Of a stretch of DNA of 14,074 nucleotides, positions 5,842 through 13,652 are shown piece after piece (position 1 is the stretch's first letter; each line of letters begins with the position of its first letter). The stretch covers positions 1-14,074 of the forward strand of contig JAPPPA010000003.1 in NCBI GenBank assembly GCA_028817755.1, written 5' to 3'. The DNA comes from Gammaproteobacteria bacterium. Lineage in GTDB: Bacteria; Pseudomonadota; Gammaproteobacteria; JAPPPA01. The position numbers were made by a program, and so were the translations under genes. The notes beneath the pieces are model-generated. The model did not search any database. It worked only from the letters and a program-made list of their open reading frames with translations, and was not told the DNA's origin.

Positions 5842-8586
5842 ATGAGTGACGGTCAAACCAATTGCGTAAAAACCACCTGCCCTTATTGCGGCGTAGGCTG
5901 CGGCGTTAAAGCCGATGCAGGCGCTAAACCTAGTGGCGGCACTACGGTAGAAGTATCCGGTGATAAAGAGCACGGCTCTAACTACGGCCTGCTGTGTTCT
6001 AAAGGCTCAGCGCTGGGCGAAACCACTGATTTAGAAGGTCGCCTACTGCAGCCGCAAGTGGGTGACAAAACTGTGGACTGGGACAGCGCCCTAGACGTGG
6101 CCGCCAAAGGCTTTAAACGTGCGCTGGACAAATATGGCCCCGACCGCGTGGCGTTTTACGTATCAGGCCAGTTACTGACCGAGGATTATTACGTCGCCAA
6201 TAAGCTGATGAAAGGCTATATCGGCGGCGCCAATATCGACACCAACTCGCGGCTTTGCATGTCTTCAGCCGTGGCGGGACATAAGCGCGCCTTCGGTAAC
6301 GATATCGTTACCGGCTGTTATGAAGATTTAGAAGAAGCCGATTTGGTGGTGCTGGTTGGCTCTAACACTGCTTGGTGTCACCCGATTGTTTTCCAACGCA
6401 TTATTCGTTCGCGTAAGGACAATCCAAACAAAAAGATTGTGACGCTCGACCCGCGTCGCACACCAACCGCTGAGCAATCTGATCTTCATATTCCGCTTAA
6501 GCCGGGCACTGATGTGTTGCTGTTTAACGGCTTGCTCGCCTATTTGCACCAGAATGACAAATTGGATGCGGCCTATATCAGTGACTTCACCGAGAACTTT
6601 GATTCTGCTTTAAACGCTGCGCTATCAGAGGCCAGCGACTTGGAAGCAGTGGCTGCCGAATGCGATGTTAGCGCCGACGATTTGCGCCAGCTCTACGAGT
6701 GGTTCGCCGACAACCCCAAAACCGTGACTGTGTTCTCGCAGGGCGTGAATCAGTCCACTCAGGGCACAGATAAGGTCAACAGCATTATCAACTGCCACCT
6801 CGGCACTGGCCGAGTCGGCAAGCCGGGTGCTTCACCGTTCTCGATTACCGGTCAGCCGAATGCGATGGGCGGCCGTGAAGTCGGCGGCCTAGCGAATATG
6901 CTGGCGGCGCATATGGGTTTCGACAATCCGCAGCATCCTAAGTTGGTACAGGAGTTTTGGAACAGCCCTAAGGTTGCCAAACAGCCCGGCTTTAAAGCCG
7001 TAGAAATGTTTGATGCGATTAACGATGGCTACATCAAAGCCGTTTGGGTAATGGCGACCAACCCGGCCGTGAGTTTGCCGAACGCCGACTTGGTGAATGC
7101 AGCACTAGAAAAATGTGAATTTGTGGTGGTTTCGGATTGCATGGCTAATACCGACACCACGCGCTATGCCGATGTTTTGCTACCCGCGACCGGCTGGGGC
7201 GAAAAAGACGGTACCGTCACCAATTCCGAGCGCCGCATTTCACGTCAACGTTCGTTCCTGCCTAAGGCCGGCGACGCCAAACCTGACTGGTGGATTATTT
7301 GTGAAGTAGCGAAGCGTATGGGTTACGCCAGCGGCTTCCCGTATCGCCACCAAGCCGAAATCTTTAACGAGCACGCGGCGCTATCTGGCTACCGTAATGC
7401 GGGTCAGCGTGACTTCGATATTTCCGATTTGGTTGGTATTAGTGTTGACGAATACGACGGTCTAGAGCCGTTTCAGTGGCCACGCGTTGCTGAGGTAAAA
7501 ACGACACCACGCATGTTGGGCGATGGCCGTTTTTACACGCCTTCAGGCAAGGCGCAGTTTGTGGCTGTGAATACCGAAAAGCCAGCCCACGCGGTTTGTG
7601 ACGAATACCCGCTGGTATTGAACTCGGGCCGTATTCGCGACCACTGGCACACCATGACTCGCACCGGTAAATCGCCGAAGCTGTCTAGTCACCTGCCAGA
7701 ACCGTGTATCCAAATTAACCCAGCCGCTGCCGCAGCGCGCGGCATTCAGGAAGACGAGTTCGTACAAATCAGTTCCAAATGGGGCACGGCAGCCGGCCGC
7801 GCGCGAGTGACCAAAGTTATGCGCCCCAGCGAAGTCTTTATGCCAATTCACTGGAGCGAAACCTATTCCGCCAACGGCGGCGTAGGCAGCGTGGTTAGCC
7901 CAGAAGTTGATCCCGTGTCCGGCGAGCCAGAGTTCAAGCACACCCCCGTGCAACTTAAAGGCATGGGTATGGGCTGGTACGGCTTTATTCTGTCGCGCCA
8001 GCCAGCCACGCAATACGCCAAGAAGATTGGCGAACGCGGCACCGATGCTTGGGTAAAAGTAAAAGGCAGTCAATTTTGGCGTTATGAGTTCGCCGGTAGC
8101 GATGCGATTGAAAACGTTGAGCAATGGGCGCGTGCTGGTTTTGGCTTAGGTATGCCAGAGGCCGCCGCCAGCTCTGATGAGCTAGGTATCAGCATTGCGC
8201 TAGACGACGCTGACTGGATTGATTACCGCGACCCAAGTGCGGGTGTGTACCGCGCAGCATGGATTGTGGAAGACCGTATCGAAGCTTGCGTGTTTATCTC
8301 GCCAACGCCTGACCTACCAGCGCGCTCGTGGCTAGCCAGTGTATTCGCCAAAGAAGAGTTGGGCGAACAAGATCGCCAAGCACTACTACTCGGCGAAGCA
8401 CCAGATCCATCTGCTGACGTAGGCCCGATTGTCTGCTCATGCTTCGGTGTCGGCAAAAACGTTATCAAGCGCGCTATCGCAGAGCAGGGCTGTAAATCAG
8501 CCGCAGATATTGGCGGTTGTTTAAAGGCCGGTACAAACTGCGGCTCTTGTGTGCCGGAGTTAGAGGCGATATTGGCGGAAGACTAA
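5842..8586 (+). CDS. nasA: Assimilatory nitrate reductase catalytic subunit NasA with C-terminal [2Fe-2S] domain
   Basis: Cytoplasmic molybdoenzyme reducing nitrate to nitrite. At 914 residues it starts with a [4Fe-4S] site C13-X2-C16-X3-C20 and C52 (TTCPYCGVGCGV and LLCSKG), followed by the Mo-bisMGD domains. The likely molybdenum ligand is C139 in TNSRLCMSSAVAG, as in the Nap/Nas branch. Further Mo-pterin family stretches are GVNQSTQGTDKVNSI, TGQPNAMGGREVGG, WVMATNPAVS, ATGWGEKDGTVTNSERR and the C-terminal LNSGRIRDHWHTMTRTG. A BFD-type [2Fe-2S] domain ends the protein (C865, C867, C900, C903). There is no twin-arginine signal, so it is cytoplasmic and assimilatory rather than periplasmic NapA. 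A good ribosome binding site (AGGAAAG, 5830-5836) precedes ATG 5842. Its TAA is directly followed by the stop codon of the convergent gene, with no terminator between. Confidence 0.97.
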   Translation: MSDGQTNCVKTTCPYCGVGCGVKADAGAKPSGGTTVEVSGDKEHGSNYGLLCSKGSALGETTDLEGRLLQPQVGDKTVDWDSALDVAAKGFKRALDKYGPDRVAFYVSGQLLTEDYYVANKLMKGYIGGANIDTNSRLCMSSAVAGHKRAFGNDIVTGCYEDLEEADLVVLVGSNTAWCHPIVFQRIIRSRKDNPNKKIVTLDPRRTPTAEQSDLHIPLKPGTDVLLFNGLLAYLHQNDKLDAAYISDFTENFDSALNAALSEASDLEAVAAECDVSADDLRQLYEWFADNPKTVTVFSQGVNQSTQGTDKVNSIINCHLGTGRVGKPGASPFSITGQPNAMGGREVGGLANMLAAHMGFDNPQHPKLVQEFWNSPKVAKQPGFKAVEMFDAINDGYIKAVWVMATNPAVSLPNADLVNAALEKCEFVVVSDCMANTDTTRYADVLLPATGWGEKDGTVTNSERRISRQRSFLPKAGDAKPDWWIICEVAKRMGYASGFPYRHQAEIFNEHAALSGYRNAGQRDFDISDLVGISVDEYDGLEPFQWPRVAEVKTTPRMLGDGRFYTPSGKAQFVAVNTEKPAHAVCDEYPLVLNSGRIRDHWHTMTRTGKSPKLSSHLPEPCIQINPAAAAARGIQEDEFVQISSKWGTAAGRARVTKVMRPSEVFMPIHWSETYSANGGVGSVVSPEVDPVSGEPEFKHTPVQLKGMGMGWYGFILSRQPATQYAKKIGERGTDAWVKVKGSQFWRYEFAGSDAIENVEQWARAGFGLGMPEAAASSDELGISIALDDADWIDYRDPSAGVYRAAWIVEDRIEACVFISPTPDLPARSWLASVFAKEELGEQDRQALLLGEAPDPSADVGPIVCSCFGVGKNVIKRAIAEQGCKSAADIGGCLKAGTNCGSCVPELEAILAED

Positions 8587-9030
8587 TTAATCTTCTCTGA
8601 AATAAGCGTTATAGATCGACATCACCTCGTTAAGGTGAAAACGAACATCTTGGCCGTTGACTAAGAAGTAGTCTTGTCCAAGCCGATCGCCACATCTAGC
8701 AACCCCGCATTGCGCACCCTCAGTAACTTCTTGTCGATAGTCCTCGGAGGAAACGCCGTAGTGTTTTGCTGAGTTACACAAGTTCAGAATTATTTTATAG
8801 CTGCCATTCTTGTGTAACTCGTTGTGCAGCCTTGCTGCTGTCGCTTCAGACTCTAGTGCTTCGCCGTATCGCTTATGCCCTTTAGGCCAAATCCATTCTC
8901 TTAAGTGGGCAACGGACGTAACTAGATTAAAAAGATTGTAATGTGAGGGGTGGTTATGAAATTCTTCAAACTCGTGTAGGCACTTCTTGTGCAGGTCGCG
9001 CGCACTGGTCAGCTCAAAGAAGCCGCCCAC
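8587..9030 (-). CDS. Hypothetical protein, 147 residues, conserved-type but function unknown
   Basis: An acidic/aromatic soluble protein with no signal peptide or membrane segment. The recognisable texture FFELTSARDLHKKC, HYNLFNLVTSVAHLREWIWP and LCNSAKHYG recalls small conserved hypothetical proteins scattered singly in many bacterial genomes; I know no function for them. The best start is GTG at 9030-9028, 3 bases after the hemD stop. An anti-Shine-Dalgarno-perfect AGGAGGTG (9035-9028) overlaps this GTG, with zero spacing; no ATG, GTG or TTG lies at normal spacing downstream, so the start is uncertain and coupling to hemD is likely. Base composition looks AT-richer than its neighbours, and the family's scattered occurrence suggests acquisition. 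Its stop abuts the nasA stop tail to tail. Confidence 0.7.
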   Translation of the reverse strand: MGGFFELTSARDLHKKCLHEFEEFHNHPSHYNLFNLVTSVAHLREWIWPKGHKRYGEALESEATAARLHNELHKNGSYKIILNLCNSAKHYGVSSEDYRQEVTEGAQCGVARCGDRLGQDYFLVNGQDVRFHLNEVMSIYNAYFRED

Positions 9031-9033
9031 CTC

Positions 9034-9888
9034 CTAACCGTTGGCCTCTGGGCCTAGTTTCTCGCCCAACAAATTCACCAGCGGCTTCAGAAAGAAGCTG
9101 TCTTGCGGCATCAAGTCCACGCGCACGCCTTTCTCTATCAGGCAGGCACGCACGACCGGGCCTACGGCGGTTACGGTTAAATCAGCAAAGGCCGCTTCCA
9201 TCGCCGCTACTTGGTCTTGTTTCTTGGCAACCGACCAAAGGCGCTTAACCTGAGTGGCACTAGTGAAGGCAATCACGTCTACGGCGCCTGCGACCAGCTT
9301 CTCAATCAGGTCTGTAACGCGCTGTTCTTCAATATCATCGGCATACACATAGGGCGCGACCGATTTAACGATGGCGCCTTGCCCCTCTAGAGCGGTGACC
9401 AGTGGTGGGTTGGTATAAGTACCGTAAAGCTGCAAGCCGACGGTGCGCCCACTAAGGTCTAATTGCGCCATGGTTTCAATCACGCCATCAGTGGTTGGCG
9501 CTAGCGCGTTAATGTCACGCTCTAAATTCAGCTTGCGTAATTCGCGGTTGGGTTTTGGCCCGCGAGTGACTTTGCGAACCTTGGCGAGCTGCTCAATAAA
9601 TGGCTCACGTAACTCCGGCGCATGAAGTTCGATAATGCTTTGCAGACGGCGCAAGCCTTCACCAGTCATCAGGATCAGATCATCGCAAGCGCCGTTATTA
9701 AAATCACGAATCCATTCCAGTACCGGCTCAACGTCAGGCGTGTTGTGAATGCCGACCAGCGGGCATTGAATGACTTCGGCGCCACGGCGTTCTAATAACC
9801 GCGTAAAAATATCTAATGAGCGGCTTTCGGGAACGGCGATAACGCGGCCGGTTAAATTCTGCGGAAAACTAGAAGATGACTCGGACAT
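9034..9888 (-). CDS. Uroporphyrinogen-III synthase family protein (HemD)
   Basis: A 284-residue protein with the two-lobed HemD layout. The N-terminal lobe runs from GRVIAVPESRSLDIFTRLLERRGAEV. The central part is VGLQLYGTYTNPPLVTALEGQGA. The C-terminal stretch DVIAFTSATQVKRLW and TVTAVGPVVRACLIEKGV is typical of the family. HemD closes the linear tetrapyrrole hydroxymethylbilane to uroporphyrinogen III, precursor of heme and siroheme. Its position beside nirB-nasA, rather than with hemC, suggests a nitrate-cluster copy supporting siroheme for NirB; that is inference, as HemD sequences diverge strongly and some homologues are regulatory or inactive. The start ATG 9886-9888 is 4 bases after the fabH stop, and the small 147-residue gene follows, so all three look co-transcribed. 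Confidence 0.78.
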   Translation of the reverse strand: MSESSSSFPQNLTGRVIAVPESRSLDIFTRLLERRGAEVIQCPLVGIHNTPDVEPVLEWIRDFNNGACDDLILMTGEGLRRLQSIIELHAPELREPFIEQLAKVRKVTRGPKPNRELRKLNLERDINALAPTTDGVIETMAQLDLSGRTVGLQLYGTYTNPPLVTALEGQGAIVKSVAPYVYADDIEEQRVTDLIEKLVAGAVDVIAFTSATQVKRLWSVAKKQDQVAAMEAAFADLTVTAVGPVVRACLIEKGVRVDLMPQDSFFLKPLVNLLGEKLGPEANG

Positions 9889-9892
9889 AACA

Positions 9893-10855
9893 CTACATTT
9901 CCAACAGGGTCACGCCCCAAGCAAGACCGCCGGCAACGGCCGCAAAGGCAACCGTATCGCCAGCCTTAATGCGTCCATCGCGACGCGCTAAATCCAACGC
10001 TAATGGAATCGTAGCTGCGGAGGTGTTGGCGTGTTGATCAACTGTCACTATGACTTTGTCTTGAGGCAAACCGACCTTCTTCGCCACTGCATTCATAATG
10101 CGGATATTGGCTTGGTGAGGAATCAGCCAATCAATTTCATTAATGGTTTTGCCAGTATCTTCTAAAGCTGTTTTTAGGCTGCTGCTGAGCACAGTAACCG
10201 CATGGCGAAACAGTTCGTTACCGCGCATATAGATGCGGTTTTCTTCGTGCTCAGTGCCAGGCGGCTGATTGCCGTTGGTAATAAAGACAACGTCTTTTAA
10301 AGAACCGTCAGCATAGAGCTTGCTGTATTTGATGCCGTTATCGGTGCCACTGGCTTGCAAAATGGCAGCGCCAGCACCGTCGCCGAATAAGACTGCAGTA
10401 GCGCGATCGTCCCACTGAATGACCTGCGACAGGCGGTCGGCGCCGATTACAAGGGCGGTTTCTGCTGCGCCCGTGGCGATTTGTCGCCATGCGTTATCAA
10501 TGCCATACACAAAGCCAGAACAGGCGGCATTTAGATCGTAGGCTGGGCCAGTAATGCCCAACGTCGCTTGGACTTGGCAGGCGGTAGAAGGTGTAGCGTA
10601 ATCAGGATAATGCGTACCAACAATCACAAGGTCGATGTCGGAAGCGGTGAGGTTCGCGTCCTCTAAAGCTTTTTGGGCCGCTGCAACGGCCATGTCTGCA
10701 GTGCCTTCCTGTTCTTCGCAAATAAAGCGCTGTGTAACGCCTGAGCGCGAACGAATCCATTCGTCACTCGTGTCGCAGCGTTGTTCTACATCGCTATTTG
10801 AAATGCGTTGTTCAGGTAGGTATCCGCCTGTGCCGACAATTCGACAGCTACGCAT
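9893..10855 (-). CDS. fabH: Beta-ketoacyl-ACP synthase III (FabH-type)
   Basis: A 320-residue cytoplasmic condensing enzyme that joins an acyl-CoA starter to malonyl-ACP to begin fatty acid synthesis. The catalytic triad is complete: C112 in LNAACSGF, H247 in LIPHQAN and N277 in QHANTSAATIP. The N-terminal DTSDEWIRSRSGV and the central GDGAGAAIL are also family hallmarks. ATG 10855 is preceded by AAGGGAGA (about 10863-10870) at good spacing. It is first in a - strand operon with the HemD-family gene (4-base gap). It is not next to fabD, fabG or acpP, so it may be a second FabH with a different starter preference or a specialised role; the true housekeeping copy could be elsewhere. Starter preference cannot be read from sequence. 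Confidence 0.93.
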   Translation of the reverse strand: MRSCRIVGTGGYLPEQRISNSDVEQRCDTSDEWIRSRSGVTQRFICEEQEGTADMAVAAAQKALEDANLTASDIDLVIVGTHYPDYATPSTACQVQATLGITGPAYDLNAACSGFVYGIDNAWRQIATGAAETALVIGADRLSQVIQWDDRATAVLFGDGAGAAILQASGTDNGIKYSKLYADGSLKDVVFITNGNQPPGTEHEENRIYMRGNELFRHAVTVLSSSLKTALEDTGKTINEIDWLIPHQANIRIMNAVAKKVGLPQDKVIVTVDQHANTSAATIPLALDLARRDGRIKAGDTVAFAAVAGGLAWGVTLLEM

Positions 10856-10884
10856 TAATGGGTCTCCCTTGATCTAACACCAAT

Positions 10885-10913
10885 AAAAAAGGCAGCGACG
10901 AGCGCTGCCTTTT
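10885..10913 (-). terminator. Rho-independent terminator (usable in both directions)
   Basis: GGCAGCG (10891-10897) and CGCTGCC (10903-10909) form a 7-pair stem with a 5-base loop. On the - strand the stem is followed by six T residues (A-run 10885-10890 on +), so it ends the secreted-protein unit 22 bases after its last stop codon. On the + strand a four-T run (10910-10913) follows, giving weaker reverse function. It insulates fabH from the upstream unit. Confidence 0.9.
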
Positions 10914-10934
10914 AAATGCTTATTACTTTAAAGC

Positions 10935-11261
10935 TTAGCTGAAGTCAGCAGCGTTAAAGCTTAGGCTAGAGCCATCAGCAAAAGTAACGGTTACTGTGCC
11001 GCCAGAAATGGCTGCAACAGCCGGTACAGAAACCACAGAGCCGCCAACGGTGGCCTGAACGGTTACCTGAACGCCGTTAGTGGTAGCGCCCACTACGGTT
11101 ACGCTAGCGTCAGTTGCATTGCTAATAGCAGCAGCTGTGCTGCCTGCGGTAACAACTGATCCAGTAGGCTGCGCTTGGTTTGCAGCTGGTGCTTTACCTG
11201 CGAAGGCAGAGCCTGTCGCTAATAGGCCGCTTACAGCGGCGATAGCCAATAATTTTTTCAT
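10935..11261 (-). CDS. Small secreted Val/Thr-rich protein, unrecognised
   Basis: A 108-residue protein with a clear Sec signal peptide (KK, hydrophobic core, AFA cleavage site after residue 21). The mature 87 residues are low in complexity, rich in V, T, A, S and G, without cysteine. They show alternating patterns such as VTVQATVGG, VVSVPAVAAISGGTVTVTF and FADGSSLSFNAADF, which suggest a beta-rich surface, amyloid-like or matrix protein. The start has AGGT (about 11271-11274) at normal spacing. It is 29 bases downstream of the 285-residue barrel-like gene and ends just before the terminator at 10885-10913, so the two form one transcript. I do not recognise the family and no function can be assigned. 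Confidence 0.85.
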   Translation of the reverse strand: MKKLLAIAAVSGLLATGSAFAGKAPAANQAQPTGSVVTAGSTAAAISNATDASVTVVGATTNGVQVTVQATVGGSVVSVPAVAAISGGTVTVTFADGSSLSFNAADFS

Positions 11262-11290
11262 GATAAATACCTACTTAAATATGGCGAGAA

Positions 11291-12148
11291 TTAGAAGTTC
11301 CAGCTGTAGCCGATGCTACCGCCGAATTCTGTGTCGCCAGTGCTAGTGCCGCCGTCTGCAGCGCTTACTTCGTTTACGTTAACCGCGCTAAGGGTCACAG
11401 TGAGTGGGCAACTACGTAGTGGCACTAGAGAAAGACCAACACTGGTGTAGTTGCCGTTGTAGTCAGCAATCAGGCCAACTTGGCGGTGTACAGCTAATGC
11501 AAGCGCACCGAAGATGCCCGGGCCAGAGTCACGAACGCCATTGTCCAAATCTTGGAAACGCTCAGTGCCTGCACCGATAGTGAAGCTAAGGGTTAGTGGG
11601 TTGCTTGGGTTGTCTGATAGAGCCTTTACGGTTGTGAAAGCGATGTAGGCGCTTGCATCAGTATCGTCTAGTGAGTCGCCCCAAGTAGAAATGTTCTCGG
11701 CACCAAATGAAATTGCAGAGGTGCGGCCTACGTTGCGACTTAGCTTAGCTGAAATTGAGCCTTCTTCACCGAAGTCTGAATCATCTGCGTTGTCCGTAAG
11801 GCTGATAATGTTTGCTTGAAGTTCAAGCGCGACAAACTCATTGGCATCGCCAAAGCCAATGCCTACGCTTGCCGAGCCGTCGTAGTCGTCTTCGTTGCTG
11901 GCATCTTTGGTGGTTGTGCCGCCAATTGACGCATACACTTGACCCTGACCTGCACCAAAGCCAGTTGGTACGCCGATACCGATGCCTGGCGCTGCCTTAG
12001 GTGCTGTTAGCAAGGCTACGATGGCACGCTTTTGTTCTTCGCTAAGCTCGTAAGCTGCAGCTGACGCAACGCTAGGAGCAGAAACCGCAGCGCCAGCCAA
12101 AAGGCCAGCAGATAGGATTTTTGCTGTTGTCTTAACAGATTTAAGCAT
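11291..12148 (-). CDS. Probable outer-membrane beta-barrel-like exported protein, unrecognised
   Basis: A 285-residue protein with a Sec signal peptide (cleavage near residue 30, VASA-AAYE) followed by a short helix-prone segment (LSEEQKRAIVALL) and then repeated amphipathic strands. Examples are SASVGIGFGDANEFVALELQANI, AISFGAENISTWG, LTLSFTIGAG, ALAVHRQVGLIADYNGNYTSVGLSLVP and GGSIGYSWNF. The final aromatic F after alternating residues is the classic BAM-recognition end of Gram-negative outer membrane barrels. Strands with a GFGDAN-type turn, paired with an LIADYNG...GLSLVP repeat, recall a barrel-like family I have seen in cyanobacteria and some proteobacteria, but I cannot name it. Ribosome binding site AAGGAA (12153-12158). 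It has its own promoter at 12242-12270 and the 108-residue secreted protein downstream. Confidence 0.85.
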   Translation of the reverse strand: MLKSVKTTAKILSAGLLAGAAVSAPSVASAAAYELSEEQKRAIVALLTAPKAAPGIGIGVPTGFGAGQGQVYASIGGTTTKDASNEDDYDGSASVGIGFGDANEFVALELQANIISLTDNADDSDFGEEGSISAKLSRNVGRTSAISFGAENISTWGDSLDDTDASAYIAFTTVKALSDNPSNPLTLSFTIGAGTERFQDLDNGVRDSGPGIFGALALAVHRQVGLIADYNGNYTSVGLSLVPLRSCPLTVTLSAVNVNEVSAADGGTSTGDTEFGGSIGYSWNF

Positions 12149-12164
12149 TGTTATTCCTTAATCC

Positions 12165-12181
12165 AAATTTTCCCAAAATTT
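12165..12181. repeat. Perfect 7-bp inverted repeat in the 5' leader of the barrel gene
   Basis: AAATTTT (12165-12171), CCC, AAAATTT (12175-12181). It lies in the predicted 5' untranslated leader of the - strand gene, just ahead of its ribosome binding site. It could be a protein operator or a weak AU hairpin; the AT-rich arms also make chance plausible. Confidence 0.4.
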
Positions 12182-12241
12182 ATTGTTGCTTTGGCAAGGC
12201 ACATGACGGAAGTCAGCGGATGCGCCACCATTCACTCAGGC

Positions 12242-12270
12242 TTTATACACCACGATATATTAAAGCTCAA
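12242..12270 (-). promoter_or_regulatory. Sigma-70-type promoter for the secreted-protein unit
   Basis: Read on the - strand: -35 TTGAGC (12270-12265), a 17-base spacer, and -10 TATAAA (12247-12242). This is 4/6 and 5/6 to consensus at optimal spacing. Initiation would fall near 12235, giving a leader of roughly 85 bases to ATG 12148 that contains the inverted repeat at 12165-12181. No comparable promoter was recognised for the divergent MATE gene in the rest of the 174-base gap. Confidence 0.7.
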
Positions 12271-12322
12271 TGAATTGGCCTAAGATTGTTGACCAAATCG
12301 CCTATAAACAGCATGTTTAAGC

Positions 12323-13648
12323 ATGATTCCTCGACGTCGTCTGAATAAAATTTTAGCGCTTGCGCTGCCCATTATTGGGGGTATGACCAGCCAGAATATT
12401 TTGAATTTGGTGGATACGGCTTTTGTAGGGAGGCTGGGTGACGCCGCTTTGGCTGCTGTTGGTTTGGGTGGTTTTGCTAATTTTATGGCGATTGCTTTTA
12501 TCACCGGCCTTTCATCAGGCGTGCAGGCGATCGCAGCGCGCCGCAAGGGCGAAGGCAATACCACTGAGATGGCTGTAGGCCTAAATGGTGGCTTGTTGCT
12601 GGCGCTAGGAATCGGCGTGCCTTTGACAATTATTTTGTTTCTTGCCGCCCCATTTTTGTTCCCACTGTTAAATGGCGACCCTGCTGTCGTGGAGCTCGGT
12701 GTGCCTTATTGGCAAGCGCGACTCGCGGGCATGATATTTGTTGGGATGAACTTCTGTTTCCGCGGCTACTGGAATGGCGTAAACCAGTCGGGCTACTACA
12801 TGCGCACCTTATTGATGATGCATGCGCTAAATATTTTCTTTAATTACGCGTTGATCTTCGGCAACTTTGGGTTTCCAGAATTGGGCGCGACCGGTGCGGG
12901 CATTGGCACCAGCTTGGCTTTGGTGTTTGGCACGGCGTACTACTTCTACTTGGGCTTCAAGCATGCGCGGCCGAATGGTTTCTTGATTGGCGTACCTAGT
13001 AGAGAGCAATTTGCCAATATGTTGAAGTTGGCGGTGCCTTCATCCATTCAAACCTTCTTTTTTGCAGCTGGCCTAACGGCGATGTATTGGATTATTGGTC
13101 AGGTTGGCACACGAGAACTAGCAGCTGCGAACGTGCTAGTGAACATCATGTTGGTCTGCATTTTGCCGGCGATTGGTTTAGGTTTGGCCGCGGCGTCACT
13201 TGCGGGCCAGGCCCTAGGCGCGAAAAACCCTGCGGATGCCAAACAATGGGGCTGGGATGTCTCACTAGTGGGTTTTGTGTTTTTGGCGTTGCTGGGTGCG
13301 CCAATGTGGTTAGCAACCGATTCGGTGTTAAGCGTGTTTGTCACTGACCCCGAAACCATTGCGGTTGCTAGCTTGCCACTCAAGATGGTGGGCTGGTTTA
13401 TTGCTTTTGATGGCGTCGGCCTAATATTAATGAATGCTCTGTTAGGGGTTGGCGCTGCAAAAGTGGTAATGAAGGCATCGATTGGATTTCAATGGGGCCT
13501 CTTTTTACCCGTTGCTTGGATTGTCGGTCCGTGGCTCGGTGGTGGTTTGATTGCGGTATGGATCGCGCAATTTGGCTACCGTGCCCTGCAAGCTATTTTA
13601 TTTGGCCACCTCTGGCAGAAGGCCGAGTGGCAGCATATTAAGGTTTAA
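12323..13648 (+). CDS. MATE-family multidrug/metabolite exporter (NorM/DinF-like)
   Basis: A 441-residue polytopic inner-membrane protein, the usual MATE length, with about 12 hydrophobic helices in two homologous halves. The N-terminal signature LALPIIGGMTSQNILNLVDTAFVGRLGDAALAAVGLGGF is diagnostic, and the second half repeats the pattern (LKLAVPSSIQTFFFAAGLTAMYWIIGQVGTRELAAANVLVN). Loop motifs such as RGYWNGVNQSGYYMR and AGQALGAKNPADAKQWG are also family-like. MATE proteins export drugs or metabolites using Na+ or H+ gradients; the substrate cannot be predicted. ATG 12323 precedes helix 1, but no Shine-Dalgarno is visible before it. It is divergent from the barrel gene, and a secreted protein gene follows 4 bases after its stop. 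Confidence 0.94.
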   Translation: MIPRRRLNKILALALPIIGGMTSQNILNLVDTAFVGRLGDAALAAVGLGGFANFMAIAFITGLSSGVQAIAARRKGEGNTTEMAVGLNGGLLLALGIGVPLTIILFLAAPFLFPLLNGDPAVVELGVPYWQARLAGMIFVGMNFCFRGYWNGVNQSGYYMRTLLMMHALNIFFNYALIFGNFGFPELGATGAGIGTSLALVFGTAYYFYLGFKHARPNGFLIGVPSREQFANMLKLAVPSSIQTFFFAAGLTAMYWIIGQVGTRELAAANVLVNIMLVCILPAIGLGLAAASLAGQALGAKNPADAKQWGWDVSLVGFVFLALLGAPMWLATDSVLSVFVTDPETIAVASLPLKMVGWFIAFDGVGLILMNALLGVGAAKVVMKASIGFQWGLFLPVAWIVGPWLGGGLIAVWIAQFGYRALQAILFGHLWQKAEWQHIKV

Positions 13649-13652
13649 ATTA

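Noticed and set aside
7543..8124. 193-codon open frame on the - strand inside nasA
   Set aside because: It lies wholly antisense to a well-supported nasA frame, has no ribosome binding site of note, and its composition mirrors the opposite strand.
8578..8595. Palindrome at the nasA stop as an intrinsic terminator
   Set aside because: Five AT-containing pairs with a mismatched AT core and no GC-rich stem or T-run; too weak to terminate.
12313..12348. 11-codon ORF overlapping the MATE start
   Set aside because: No ribosome binding site and no composition or context suggesting it is translated.
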